Notes under the pieces: generated by a model
Database searches by the model: none
What the model saw: the letters and a program-made list of their open reading frames with translations, nothing else
Told to the model about the DNA's origin: nothing
NCBI GenBank assembly: GCA_900708905.1
Contig: CAADRB010000001.1
Coordinates: forward strand, 178,223 to 242,222
Direction of reading: 5' to 3'
Source: Hymenolepis diminuta
Taxonomy: Eukaryota; Platyhelminthes; Cestoda; Cyclophyllidea; Hymenolepididae
DNA length: 64,000 nt
Part shown: piece by piece, positions 48,971-59,116 of the stretch
Layout: each line of letters opens with the position of its first letter
How positions within the stretch are numbered: the stretch's first letter is position 1
Program-made: the position numbers and the translations under genes

Positions 48971-51900
48971 TCAATAATAAGGAGGACCAGAGCCACCGCT
49001 GTTACCGCCACCACCACGACTGCCACTACCGCGACCCCTGCTACGAGAAAATGAGCCTCTTCCCCTAGTTGCGCCACCATAACCACCACCACCGCCGCGT
49101 CGAGCTCCCCCTCGACCACCACCATGTTCACCACTCCCGTCGCTACCTCGGGGTCTTCTGGATGCATCGAAATCTTCCTCCACCCTACTGCTGTAAGGTT
49201 GGGGTCCATCTGATCTTGGTCTCTGATCACCGACATCCCCCGGCGCTGCTGGTGCCGAAGATGTGGATTTGGCATGTCTAAAAAGGGAAAGAGTAATTGG
49301 TTATTATAACCATTTTTGTAAGGCAAGCCTCTTCTAGGAAATCCAGTTTCTACCCCTATGATATCGCTAGGCTACATTTGACTCGGACCCGGAGAGAGAT
49401 AAGGCAAACGTTCAGGGTACTTTATTGGCAAAAATAGACCCATAGTCCTCTTTGTATAGTTGATATTTGGAGATTAAAAACACATCCAAAATGATAACAC
49501 TTTATGTTACAAATAACCCTCAAACTATCGAAGTGACATGCGCCAGTATATCAATGAGGATGATATAGGACGACTTAGGGACAAACTATGAAGTTATTCG
49601 TTCCAAAACAGAATAAAAATTGTAGTTGAGCTTTGCTTTATCGTCTTCCTATCACATTTATTAAAATATCTGTAGTATGCAGACGATTTCTTATGTCTGG
49701 CCATCCTAATAGGTACACGGTGATATGATCCCAAATCACGCCTTAATACGGTGGCTGTTATTCACAAGTCTATTCAAGGCGTCAGAGGATCAAAGTTAGA
49801 GTCGCCGGTTAGAAACTATTGTTGTTGGCCTCTGTAGGTGTATAGATGAGTACCGAACCCGTAACCTCTGACTTCGCAAGCTGACATTAACCGCTGGGTC
49901 ATCGACACAACTGGATCTACTACCAACGAATTCGCATTGGTTGTATGATTGTTGGATAAAAATTACGATTTTAACCTTACCATTAAACGTGGTGAATGTG
50001 GTTGTCGAACTTGCTGAATGCTGAGAGTTGCAGTATTCAAATATATAATTATCCAAAAAGCAGTTCGGATTCACCATCTCGACAGTTTCCATCCCTCCAA
50101 ATCACGCTTTTACTCTTAAGTTGTTACCCCAATTATTTACTCTTTGGCAAAGCATTTTGCAATACCACTTTTGGGAAGAGAATTAACATTATGGAGCCTC
50201 CGGTGATAAATTTGAATTCAATCACCCCACCTCACTGTGTGTGCACCGAGGTTTCTAATTTAGCAAACGAGTACGTTAATCATTGAGCCACCGGGCTTGA
50301 TAAGGACAACACCAAATTAAACTTATAGTTTACATGTACAGTAGTCAGGTCAACTTAAGTAACACGAAGGTAACTTACAGAGCAGAATATGACGGTGGAT
50401 GTTTGCCACGACCACCACCTCGCCTACTATTATTTCTTGGGTGATCACGTGAATGAGGGGGCGGTGGTTGTTTCACAGTCATGCATTCACACTCAGATTT
50501 TTCACTCCGCCGTTCGTCAGAATTAGGAATTTCTGATCGATTTTTCGGAGGGGCTTGGGGTTGGCGATTATGTCTTGATGGTTTACGATTCGGCAGAACC
50601 TTTTCCTTGCCTTCTACAATAGATGAATTTGTGCAAAAAACTTTCCAAATCCATTAGAGCAAGTGTTCACAACGCTTTATTTGGTTAGAGAGGGTATCCT
50701 GGAGCCACCTTTGCGAGAAGCTCACATTCTACCGCCCCTCAAGTTGACTAGAACTAACCAGGGCGGTTGGTCACCCGTACCACTGGATGTGTAGCGATAG
50801 GCAATGATCCACGACATCCACGTTAACCACCGTGCCATCGGTGCACAAGCAAATATAAAATAGGAATCGAGATCGATTTACCTTTAGGTCTTGATGACGA
50901 TGCAGATAGTTCTCTTGATTGTATTGTTGAATCAGATTCTTCCTTTTTTGGTGATAAGGAACGCCTGTGAGGGTTTCTTTGTCTAGCCTTTTTGGTGCCT
51001 TTATTACCCTTTCCAGAGCGTCTACCTGCTGCTTTAGCTTTGCGACGTTCCAGTTTATTTGCCATAGCGCGTAGAAGATTTGTTTCAGATTCCTTTTAAT
51101 AATATAAACAGCAACACTTGAGCAAAGCAGTTCTTGCTAAAGTAGTGGCAGGGACATCTGATAAAAACATTAAAAAAACTAGTTTAAAAGAATGTTGAAA
51201 ATAATGCATTTTCAGCACCCATCTTGGGCAGAGAAGAAAATCGGAAAATTGCTCTGATAAATACTTGCATTCTGCCACTTCTCTATGGGTTAATGAGTAC
51301 TAACCAGTACAACGAGTCAAACTGTTTGCTATATGCACGCCTCTACACGCTGACCGCTGCGCCACTAATTCATAACAGACTCAAAGCTTGCTTGAGCACC
51401 CATAGCCACGAGGCGAATAAAACTTTTTGGACAACATATTTAATAAATCTCAAGATTAAACGCAAGCAAAGAAAAACATACTTGACAGGTATATGTATCC
51501 AATTCTCTACAGCGAAAACCACTGATTTAAAAATGTCAAAAGGCAGCTGGAAAACAGACACATGTAAGATTCTATTTGAAAAAGGGGCAGTTGGCTAACT
51601 ATTTGGCACGTCATAAAACTTACTAGTTAATTCCGCATAGCGTGTAGCAGATTAGTTTCATATTCCTATTACTGATGTAAATGGTAATGTATACTGATGG
51701 TAATGGTAATACTGATGTAAATATTTAAACGAATAGGACAATGGGCTGAAGAATTTATTAACCACAATAATTCTGCCTCAGCCTATTTGATAAAAACTGT
51801 ATATCATGTCTTAAATCAAGGACACAGAGTATGTTCTAGAAACTTCCCCTTGTTTATGAGTTCAAACAGACCCGCCAAGACACAGGCCTTTTTGACAACT

Positions 51901-54655
51901 TACTCGAATAAACGTATTCAGACGCTTCACAGTCGTTTGACTTTGGGCGGTAATTTAGTGACATGGGGTGACTGGATGTGTAATCATTCCAGGTTTTAAT
52001 ATTAGTAGCTTAATGTTGGGGGCATTATAGAAACAGTAGGGAGCTCTAATCTTTTAATATGACATTAGTTGTCTGGAATGACGGGGTTTATACGTCTTCA
52101 GACTCACGAAAGCACGAAAGATATCTGAAAATAAAAATAATAGATCCCAGACACCTTAAAGAAGAGCGTTTTCCAACATTCGCTTAATCAGCGCATAAGA
52201 GACAGTTTTTTCGAGTACTCGTAGAGTCAACTATTGCAAGAAATCTGTTCATTAAACGTCTTTATTAGACCTCATAGACAAAATTTAACAGAATAATTGC
52301 TTATGAAATATGCATTTAATTTTTTGAAATCAATTCCTTTTGAATCAAAAGGTACCAAAATAAATAGAAAGTAAACAAACAAAGATTTTTACAAAGATTA
52401 TTACAAACGGCATTAAATTTACGTGTGTTAGATAGACTACCAGCATGTGCAGAGTGCGTAAGGTGCCAGAGATATCTGAGGCCACTTATATTTTTGTAAT
52501 TAAAACCACATCCGACAATAATTTATGTATTCTTTATATCAGAAGATCTCATATCAGATACTATCGTAACTAATGAAATCAAAAACACGCGCTACAATAG
52601 TGCCTATAAAAGCGAAACACAGCTATTTACAATTTGCTAAATTTTTCAAAGTCGCCACATCTTTCCTTTACTACTGAACGAATACAATGGCGATGATGGA
52701 CCGGCCACCACGAGGAAGAGAAAACAGGAGTCTGTCAACCCTCTGTTGACTCACTCACTCAGAACACCTGAGTCTGTCACAAGAGTGCGTGGCAGGACAT
52801 GGCATGGCAAGGCATGATCGACGAATATCCTGGGAATTCAATGCCTGACATCTTGCAAATATCTTCAAGTATCTGAAGGAATGTACGTATGTACGTATGG
52901 GGAATGTTCTTCATCAAGACCTCGGATACTAATCTCATACGTCCTTACACGAGGTCGTCAGTTTACGTCGACAAAAACAACTCTAGAGAATCGTCTAATT
53001 CGTGTAACACGACTCTTCAACTGATTGAAGCACCCAGAAGAACAGGAATGTCCTTGCTTTTTCTCCCACGAAAACAACTTCCACCAGGATCAAAAAGCCA
53101 ATCCAAGAAATGATAGGTGGCTAGCTATGTGCGGGCGAGCGAGCGAGCGGGCGGACTCCACTGAAGTTCCAACTGTCATGCATGCGCACGAAGTTTCCAC
53201 CAACAGTGAGGATGTTCGGTGTTGTTGCTGTTGTTGTTGTTGTCAGCGTTGACGGAGGGGCACATCATGACTCCTCCATTTCTTCCATAGGGCCTCAGAG
53301 TCAATGCAGATCCAGATGCCTATCTCGAGACTCTTCAAACCATTGTTGTCAAACCACCCTGGATAGACAGCGTAGCCGATGGAGGCAGACCTTATATCTC
53401 CCAATAAGATTCGACTCCATCCCATAAAGCTCTCAAAACCCAGGGTTGAATGGATGGCCGAGAATTTTCATCATCATGTTACAACAAACTTATGACCACC
53501 TCCCAATTCACTAGATCCTAATCCTTTCGATTATTACACATAGAGCGGGGCATGGTTGAAAAGGAAGTTAATAAGCATCCCCATAACACAAAATCCTCTC
53601 CCATCGAAACAATAGCACAGGCAATGGAGGACACAAATGAAGACCAGCTGACCAAAGATTACAGTCGCTTTCGGACTTGAATTGAATAGGTGATGGAAGT
53701 CGAAGGACATAGAATAAAGCCTAGATTAATACAAGTTTATTTGTTTTTCCACAAGAAATTGTAATTTTCAATCATGAACAGCCTTATTTTCTGTTATTCT
53801 AAAAGTGCATAAGATGCCCTCGGACGCCTTACGCACATTGCATTTGAATTTAAGCAGAAAATAAAAGACTACATCAATGTAAGAAAGATCGCAGTAGTGC
53901 AGACACTGCAATTTCGGATCAAGTCTCAATGCTGACGTCGAAATCCTGTCTGACGTCACATGTTCGAAATTCATAATCAATTTTTCCTAAATCAAGATGA
54001 ACAAGCTCTAATGAATAATCTCAAATGACGCTAGAAAACAAAATTTCTGAAAATCTAAATTCCATAGTTTTAATGATAAATTAATAATAAATAAAGATGC
54101 AGGGAGGTTAGTAGACAATGCTTACTGGAATAGGATTGGCCTCAAGTTTTTCAATTTCTTCTAAAATAACTTCCCATGGAGGCTTTTCAGCTTCACTATT
54201 GTCACCCACTTTAGGCTTTTCTTTCTGACTTTCCAAGTACTTTTTGTAAAGTTTATCCTCTTCAATTGTGTTTGCGGTAGGATCCCTGCGAGCCTTGACA
54301 ACTTTTGGAGTGTCCTGATTAATTGCAAAGCTCACTTCAGCATTTGATTGATTTCCCTGCAAAATAGAGGGATTTAGTTTCCCATAAAGGAACCTTTCGA
54401 AAGAGCATAAGTAATTCAAACCTGCGAATCAACAAAGACGTAATCATTGAAGCGTTCGATGAATTGCTTTGCGAATTCCTTATCTCTGAAATTAATGTAG
54501 GCCCTGCATAACTCACTACCATCGAAGAAAGGATCATATGCGCAGAATCGAAAATAGTCATGAGGAGGAATGGGAGAAATCATATCCCTGAACTCATCCT
54601 CCGTCAAAAATTGTGGCAATTTGCGAAAAACAACTTTAGTGCGTCTTTCAGCCAC
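48971..54655 (-). CDS. UPF3: UPF3, nonsense-mediated mRNA decay factor (first coding exon not found)
   Basis: UPF3 links UPF2 to exon junction complexes or terminating ribosomes in nonsense-mediated decay and shuttles between nucleus and cytoplasm. Five exons join in phase: 54655-54422, 54356-54126, 51092-50882, 50613-50379 and 49277-48971, giving about 405 residues. The Smg4/UPF3 domain fills the first two (RTKVVFRKLPQFLTEDEF; PPHDYFRF; CRAYINFRDKEFAKQFIERF; DYVFVDSQGNQ). The third carries the basic middle region (TNLLRAMANKLERRKAKAAG). The last two end in an RG/RGG-rich tail (GGGRGGARRGGGGGYGG...SGPPYY), unlike the usual C-terminal exon-junction-binding motif, which I could not identify. 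The 54655 exon follows an acceptor (TTTACAG), so the start codon lies on an unseen upstream exon. Confidence 0.88.
49850..49905 (-). repeat. tRNA-derived SINE head
   Basis: On the - strand it reads TGACCCAGCGGTTAATGTCA, then GCTTGCGAAGTCAGAGGTTA and CGGGTTCGGTAC. A D-arm-like A-box and a T-arm-like B-box are spaced as in a tRNA. It is in a UPF3 intron, in sense with the gene. It lacks a matching acceptor stem, so it is a SINE head rather than a tRNA gene. Confidence 0.5.
50215..50300 (-). repeat. tRNA-derived SINE head
   Basis: On the - strand it reads CCCGGTGGCTCAATGATTAA, then CGTACTCGTTTGCTAAATTA and GAAACCTCGGTGCAC. The layout matches the tRNA-like heads at 49850-49905, 50770-50850 and 51300-51375, in the same orientation, inside a UPF3 intron. 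Confidence 0.45.
50655..50850 (-). repeat. tRNA-derived SINE, fullest copy
   Basis: On the - strand the copy begins with a tRNA-like head (CCGATGGCACGGTGGTTAAC, then GTGGATGTCGTGGATCATTG). It continues through a body of about 130 bp that includes the complement of AGAGAGGGTATCCTGGAGCC and of CAACGCTTTATTTGG. The body is shared with 1262-1440 and 10255-10370. It lies in the intron between UPF3 exons 50882 and 50613. Confidence 0.55.
51300..51375 (-). repeat. tRNA-derived SINE head
   Basis: On the - strand it reads TTAGTGGCGCAGCGGTCAGC, then GTGTAGAGGCGTGCATATAG. This is close to a tRNA D-arm plus anticodon arm and is in the same orientation as the neighbouring copies. It sits in the large UPF3 intron. 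Confidence 0.45.
51617..51665 (-). pseudogene. Decayed duplicate of the start of a UPF3 exon
   Basis: On the - strand this stretch (GGAATATGAAACTAATCTGC...) matches the first 46 bases or so of the UPF3 exon starting at 51092 (GGAATCTGAAACAAATCTTC...) at about 85 percent by eye. It also keeps the flanking acceptor (CAGTAATAG|G) and has a donor-like GTAAGT at its far end. Read in the frame of the parent exon it meets a TAA after 12 codons. It lies about 550 bp upstream of the parent exon in the same intron, so it is a local exon duplication, now decayed or reduced to a possible poison exon. Confidence 0.55.
52890..53725 (+). mobile_element. Dead Tc1/mariner-superfamily transposase relic
   Basis: Scattered frames spell conserved pieces of a DDE transposase of the type often found in arthropods: HPEEQECPCFFSHE and FHQDQKANPRNDRWLAMC (about 53027-53135), SEVPTVMHA-like text, VKPPWIDSVADGGRPY and KALKTQGWMAENFHHHVTTN (about 53350-53490), then degraded NSLDPNPFDYY and EDTNEDQLTKDYSRFRT-like text up to about 53720. 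At least three frame changes and several stops are present. The N-terminal helix-turn-helix part and terminal inverted repeats were not found. It lies antisense in the large UPF3 intron. Confidence 0.65.
53218..53242 (+). repeat. GTT/GCT trinucleotide microsatellite
   Basis: An interrupted (GTT)n run of about eight units (GTTGTTGCTGTTGTTGTTGT...) lies exactly where the relic transposase would encode FGVVSSEG-type sequence. It probably grew from a GTTGTT dipeptide codon pair. Confidence 0.7.
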
Positions 54656-55432
54656 CTGTAAATAATGTTTAAGCCAAAGGGAAATTAATTATTTTTTCAA
54701 ATATCGGAATCAGACTTAAAATACCAGATTGGATAAAACTATTAAATAAAAACTAGTACAACAAACTACATTCATGATCACTGATACTAAAATGGATTTG
54801 AAACGGCGGTTATCTAAATACACATTAGAAGAAAAAAGGTTGGGTTCATATAGGTTTCAAATAAAATCGCAATACGAACGTAACATTTGAAATGCTTTGA
54901 AATAGCTGATAAAAATTATTAATTTTTAGAAATAATGTTTTAAGTGTTATTCGACGCCAAAGAATGTTTGAGAACGCCTCACTTCCTTCTAAATCCATTA
55001 AAAGCTATGACGAAATCTTTTCATTTCTTTGATGCGATCATTTTGGCAAATTATTTATTTAAAATTTAATGGACATTTGGAAATACGGCAATTCTGTCTC
55101 GCTTTTAATTTTTCTATTAACATTTGGACAGACTATGCTCATGGCATTATTTTAAAAATTATAATGCTATTGGATAAGGTAATGGCGATTTGCATAACAC
55201 ATCCCATTATTTTAAGGGGTTTTATTATCGAGTCTTCTAAAATTATTTGTACTATATTAACTCATTTATATGTTGTCAATTCATGCCCCCAAAAAACTAT
55301 TATAACGATTTTTTAAATATAAGACAAAGTGCAAATTTCAATCTTATAGAAAAGCCATTCTGGTAACAGTGTTTACATAATATAAATTAGTTTCTATGTA
55401 AAACCTAGGAGATCCTGATGCAAATAGCGAAA
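54656..55432. other. Region upstream of the visible UPF3 exons
   Basis: The missing UPF3 first exon is expected here or further right. I found no ATG-containing segment with a good donor and a plausible UPF3 N-terminus. The region is AT-rich with no recognisable repeat. Confidence 0.35.
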
Positions 55433-55438
55433 TTTATT
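55433..55438 (-). terminator. Poly(A) signal of the terminal exon at 55468-55792
   Basis: On the - strand it reads AATAAA and lies 30 nt past the stop codon of the terminal exon. Its position supports the reading of that exon as a genuine 3' end. Confidence 0.5.
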
Positions 55439-55467
55439 AATTACATCGACATGGAACAATTAATTCT

Positions 55468-55792
55468 TTATACCGAACCAACAGTATATAACCTCGAGTT
55501 TTTTATGCATCCCTTTTTACCAACCTCATAGTCACAGGAGTCTTCAGAGTCCAAACTAGGGAACATGCCAGGCCATGAAACGCTGTGGCTTCTAATTCTC
55601 CTTACAATTGACCACCTTTTCTCCTTAGTCTCTGAAATACCCGGCTTCAACGGAGCTGCTGGCGCTATAAATCCACACAGTACGGTGAGAGTAATGGCTA
55701 CAGGGAAGAAAATTGTGGAAATTTCTATGATTTTGATAATTGAGTGATCAAACTTATCAGTGGTTGCCGTCCACCATTTCGGGATCGCATAA
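55468..55792 (-). CDS. Terminal exon of a membrane protein (unrecognised)
   Basis: An AATTTGCAG acceptor at 55793-55801 opens a 108-codon frame that runs to a TAA, with a poly(A) signal 30 nt later. It encodes YAIPKWWTATTDKFDHSIIK, then one strong transmembrane helix (IIEISTIFFPVAITLTVLCG), then a cytoplasmic-looking basic/Ser tail (KEKRWSIVRRIRSHSVSW; DSEDSCDYEVGKKGC) ending LYTVGSV. The one-TM-plus-tail layout suggests the C-terminus of a receptor, transporter or other membrane protein. I do not recognise it, and upstream exons were not found; they should lie right of 55800 on the - strand, perhaps beyond the repeat cluster. Confidence 0.42.
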
Positions 55793-56007
55793 CTGCAAAT
55801 TTAATGGGCTTGTAATATTGAAGTAATTAAGTTTATTTGAAAAGTACTTTGAGATTCCAAAATATTGTTGCATCAATTTGATAAATTAGACCGCACGGTC
55901 TTCACCCATGTTTTTAATGTATAAATTCTATTCAGTAGGTTTATAGCCACCCACGACAAATCACTTCTAGTCTGAAGTCTAATTTTTGTCAAAATAGTTT
56001 AGAACGC

Positions 56008-56282
56008 GTTATAATCTGCTCTTCTCTGTAAGATACCGTAACCGGATCTCAGATTCCCTAAGACATTGCATTAGTCACAAACACGACCCGACAACACCAC
56101 AATACAAAAACGACCCAAACCACTACATCAAGACCAGTCGCACGCTTTCGTATCGATAGGTCGATTTATATTATGTACCATTTACAACTGTAATGTTGAT
56201 AAGTTCGTTCCAGTAAAAGGGAATTAAAAGGATTCCACCTTTTAAGAAATTAAAAGGTGAAAAATAAAAAATCTTACATATA
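56008..56282 (+). mobile_element. Solo-LTR-like element, copy 2
   Basis: This aligns with 32651-32905 in the same orientation: TCTGCTCTTCTCTGTAAGAT, CCCTAAGACATTGCATTAGT, ACACGACCCGACAACACCAC, then a Tyr/Arg-less non-coding middle and TTAAAAGGTG...ATCTTACA at the end. The first bases are TATAATC instead of TGTGACC, so the 5' TG is mutated. No internal retrotransposon sequence adjoins it. Confidence 0.5.
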
Positions 56283-56639
56283 AGAAATATTTTAGGGAAA
56301 ATATTATTTTCTTATGGGTAACACAATGTATACAAGTTTAGCTCCGGGGATACACATTGTGAGATACTGGTAAAGAACGGAATTGTCCTTCCAAGCTCTG
56401 CAAATTCCAGTATCACAAGAATGGAAGAAACGGTTATGTATAAAATGGGTATATTTTGGAAAATGTTAATAAACGTACGAACACTAAGTAGGGAACCCGA
56501 ACAACTCTAATTTTTTTTCGATTTCACTAAGGAAAACTAAAACTTCATTAATCGGAAATTGTTTTCTGTTTTGTATAAGAGAATTAAAATTATTCATTTA
56601 ATCCAAATGAAGGCAATGCTACTATATAGATGTAATAAC

Positions 56640-56882
56640 GTTGAAAGATCTATCGAGGCCACATCGATCGAATAGAAGGAATTGATGGAATAAGTCAAGT
56701 CACCCATGTCGCCAGATCAGTTCGGAGGTGGCAGGCAAGCCGCCCCCATTTATTCATAAGTAAATTATGTTTATATACAAAACATTTCTTCGTTAGACGT
56801 CAGTCATGTCTCGTTGTCGGTGTCCCGGCGTGATGACCGACATTTGTGTTGATAGACATCTGCTGGCTATAGCAGTAGATAT
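56640..56882 (+). repeat. About 320-bp interspersed repeat family, copy B (internally deleted)
   Basis: Landmarks are CATCGATCGAATAGAAGG, AATAAGTCAAGTCACCCATG, GGAGGTGGCAGGCAAGCC, AGACGTCAGTCATGTCTCGT, CGGCGTGATGAC and GTTGATAGACATCTGCTGGC. Compared with copies C and D it lacks about 80 bp between the GTGATGA block and the TGATAGACATCTGCTGGC block. Confidence 0.65.
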
Positions 56883-57294
56883 CATTAAATTAAGAACTCA
56901 AACTCGTGGTAAAAGCAGGAGACAGAAATTAACTTGTCTGAAGATCATAATTGGGTTAATAATTAGGTTGATCTTCGATAAAATAGAAAAGGATAATCTG
57001 TAATTTCCGATGAACCGTCCTCAGCATGATTTTTTATATTTATTCTCTCTATTCTAATATTAATTTTAATATTTGTGGAAAAGATTCGGATTTGTTGAAT
57101 CTGTATTTACTATAGTCGGGGGAAAGTTACTATTATCCAAAACTATCTAGGAGCTATATTTACAATAAATAGAAACATTACATATTCTATCACCATTTAC
57201 ATGTTTTTAAAAGATTCGTGGAAAAAAGATAAGGATTGTTTTTATTTCCTTTTTATGACATAACTATTTCTTTTGGCATACGGATAGAATGTGC

Positions 57295-57610
57295 TACAGC
57301 CAGCAGATGTCTATCGGCATCTGCTGGCTATCAGACATGATTGACTGACGATAAGATCTCCACTACAGTGTCCACGGGTGATCCCGATGTGCGTTTGTGT
57401 ATTTACACATAGATACCTAAACAGGTGTTGATCATCACGTCGAGACACCGACGACGAGACATGACTGACGTCTCCTGAAGAAATGTTTTGTAATTAAACC
57501 TAATTTACTTATTAATAAATTAGGGAGGCTTGCCTACCACCTCTGAACTGATGTGGCGACATGAGTGACTTGACTTATTCCAAATATTCGATCGATGTAA
57601 CTTCGATAAA
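57295..57610 (-). repeat. About 320-bp interspersed repeat family, copy C
   Basis: This is a full-length copy in inverted orientation relative to B and D. On the - strand it runs from CATCGATCGAATATTTGG through AGACGTCAGTCATGTCTCGT and CACTGTAGTGGAGATCTTAT to ATCTGCTGGCTGTAGCACA. A second ATCTGCTGGCTATC unit sits head to tail at its 3' end (57300-57335 on the + strand), suggesting a short local duplication. Confidence 0.65.
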
Positions 57611-57939
57611 CCTAACGTTATTACAGAATGAGAGTCAAGATGCAAGTCTCGAAATTTATTATTTTTAAATTCAAACATGGAGAAATAGAATCTTACATAA
57701 TTTATGGCATAGACATTTTAATATGGCACGATCATGGAAGTGTGATAAATTAGGAATTGAATTCAATTACAGCGCTATGAATAGTCGAGGTGATATTCCA
57801 GTGAGATCACCCTAATCCCCGACATTGCAAAAGCTGTGTATCTATGGCGCGAAAAATTAAAAATCGTCATCTAATTATATTACCAGTAATCATGATTTCC
57901 TTAAAAAATATAATCGGGTATGCATAAATGTCGTAATTT

Positions 57940-58260
57940 TAGGTCTACCGAGGTCACATCGATCGAATAGATGGAATACGTCATGTCACCCATGTCGCCA
58001 GGTCAGTTTTGGGAGTGGCATGCAAGCCACCCTAATTTATTAATGAATAGATTAGGTTTATATATAAAAAATTTCTTCAGGAGACGTCAGTCATGTCTTG
58101 TCGTCGGTGTCTCAGCGTGATGATTGGCACCTGTTTAGATATCTATGTACAAACACACAGCGGGACCGTCTGTGGACACTGTAGTGGAGATCTTATCGTC
58201 AGTCAATCATTTCTAATCACCAGGCGTTGATAGACGTCTGCTGGCTACGGCATTAATGTT
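57940..58260 (+). repeat. About 320-bp interspersed repeat family, copy D
   Basis: This copy has the same landmarks as copy C: CATCGATCGAATAGATGG, GGAGACGTCAGTCATGTCTT, CACTGTAGTGGAGATCTTAT, AGACGTCTGCTGGCTACGGC. It forms a large inverted repeat with copy C across about 330 bp of unrelated sequence. It shows no coding frame, no LTR-type ends and no clear terminal inverted repeats. Confidence 0.65.
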
Positions 58261-58379
58261 TTACAAATAAATTTCATTTTAATTTAATTTATTTAATCCA
58301 TGAAGTCTCACTGAAGTGAAACTAGAACTTTATTACTCCTTCATTAACCAGATTCAATAAGTGCGATTGATCATCCCGC

Positions 58380-58450
58380 TCTCTCTGTACACCAGTTGGC
58401 ATTAAACCCTTAACTTCTGACCTGACTGACGAGCACCTCATCCGATTCGC
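58380..58450 (-). repeat. tRNA-derived SINE head
   Basis: On the - strand it reads CTGATGGCGAATCGGATGAG, then GTGCTCGTCAGTCAGGTCAG and AAGTTAAGGGTTTAATGCC. This has the A-box/B-box layout of the other heads, in the same orientation. Confidence 0.4.
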
Positions 58451-59116
58451 CATCAGTTATAATTAAATCTATGCAGTCTGAGAGCAAAAATGGCATAAAA
58501 CATTTTTTTCTTTATTATTTTATTTTATTGATAAGATATAGGTTTGCTGCTTCCTCCCTATGGAAACTGAATAATTTTTAAACTAATTTCACTAACCACT
58601 CAAATCATCTTTTGATATTTTTAATTTTAAGAAACTCCATTAATAGAAAATATTTTTGTATTCATTTATAAATGTAAATAAATCAAAGGTTTAGATGAAG
58701 CAATTTTTCAACTATACAATCTTTGTTAATAACAAAGTCAACAGGCTACTGCTTAATTTATGAACACTACCTAATGTAAGTGCCAGCGTCCACTAAAGTA
58801 TATTTTAATACCAGTCGGATAAAACGCATGGAAGAAGCTTTAAAGTTCTTTCTAAGTATCCGGAGTGAGGCAGAAATTATCGAAAGAAAAACACATTTCT
58901 CAAATAATAGTACTCTGCAAAGTTCATATTCGGAATCCCTTATATGTCCTTTTGAAATGGGGTAAGTTAAAGTGAATTTGCAAGAGGACAAACTATAATG
59001 GAAAATAAAGTCTTTCTAAGTACATTTAATCTGATTGGATGCTTTCGGCTTAAATAGCTATACAAGGCACAAAGAAACAAGTTATATTCAAAGAATAATC
59101 ACAAGGTTGACAAGTA
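58451..59116. other. 5' flank of the secreted Cys-rich gene
   Basis: AT-rich sequence without a supported gene. A TATA-like TTAAATAG at about 59050 lies some 65 nt upstream of the ATG at 59117. A short open frame at 58780-58965 shows no recognisable domain. Confidence 0.35.

Noticed and set aside
54720..54776. A - strand ATG segment with an in-phase donor as the UPF3 first exon
   Set aside because: It stays open for 17 codons, but the peptide is hydrophobic with two Cys, unlike any UPF3 N-terminus, and such a short open stretch is expected by chance.
56806..57003. 65-residue + strand frame as a gene
   Set aside because: Its first half lies within repeat copy B and the rest has no recognisable features.
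56640..58260. Hammerhead ribozyme inside the 320-bp repeats
   Set aside because: Flatworm SINE-like repeats can carry hammerheads, but the conserved CTGATGA and GAAA cores are not both present; the recurrent GTGATGA lacks the partner motif.
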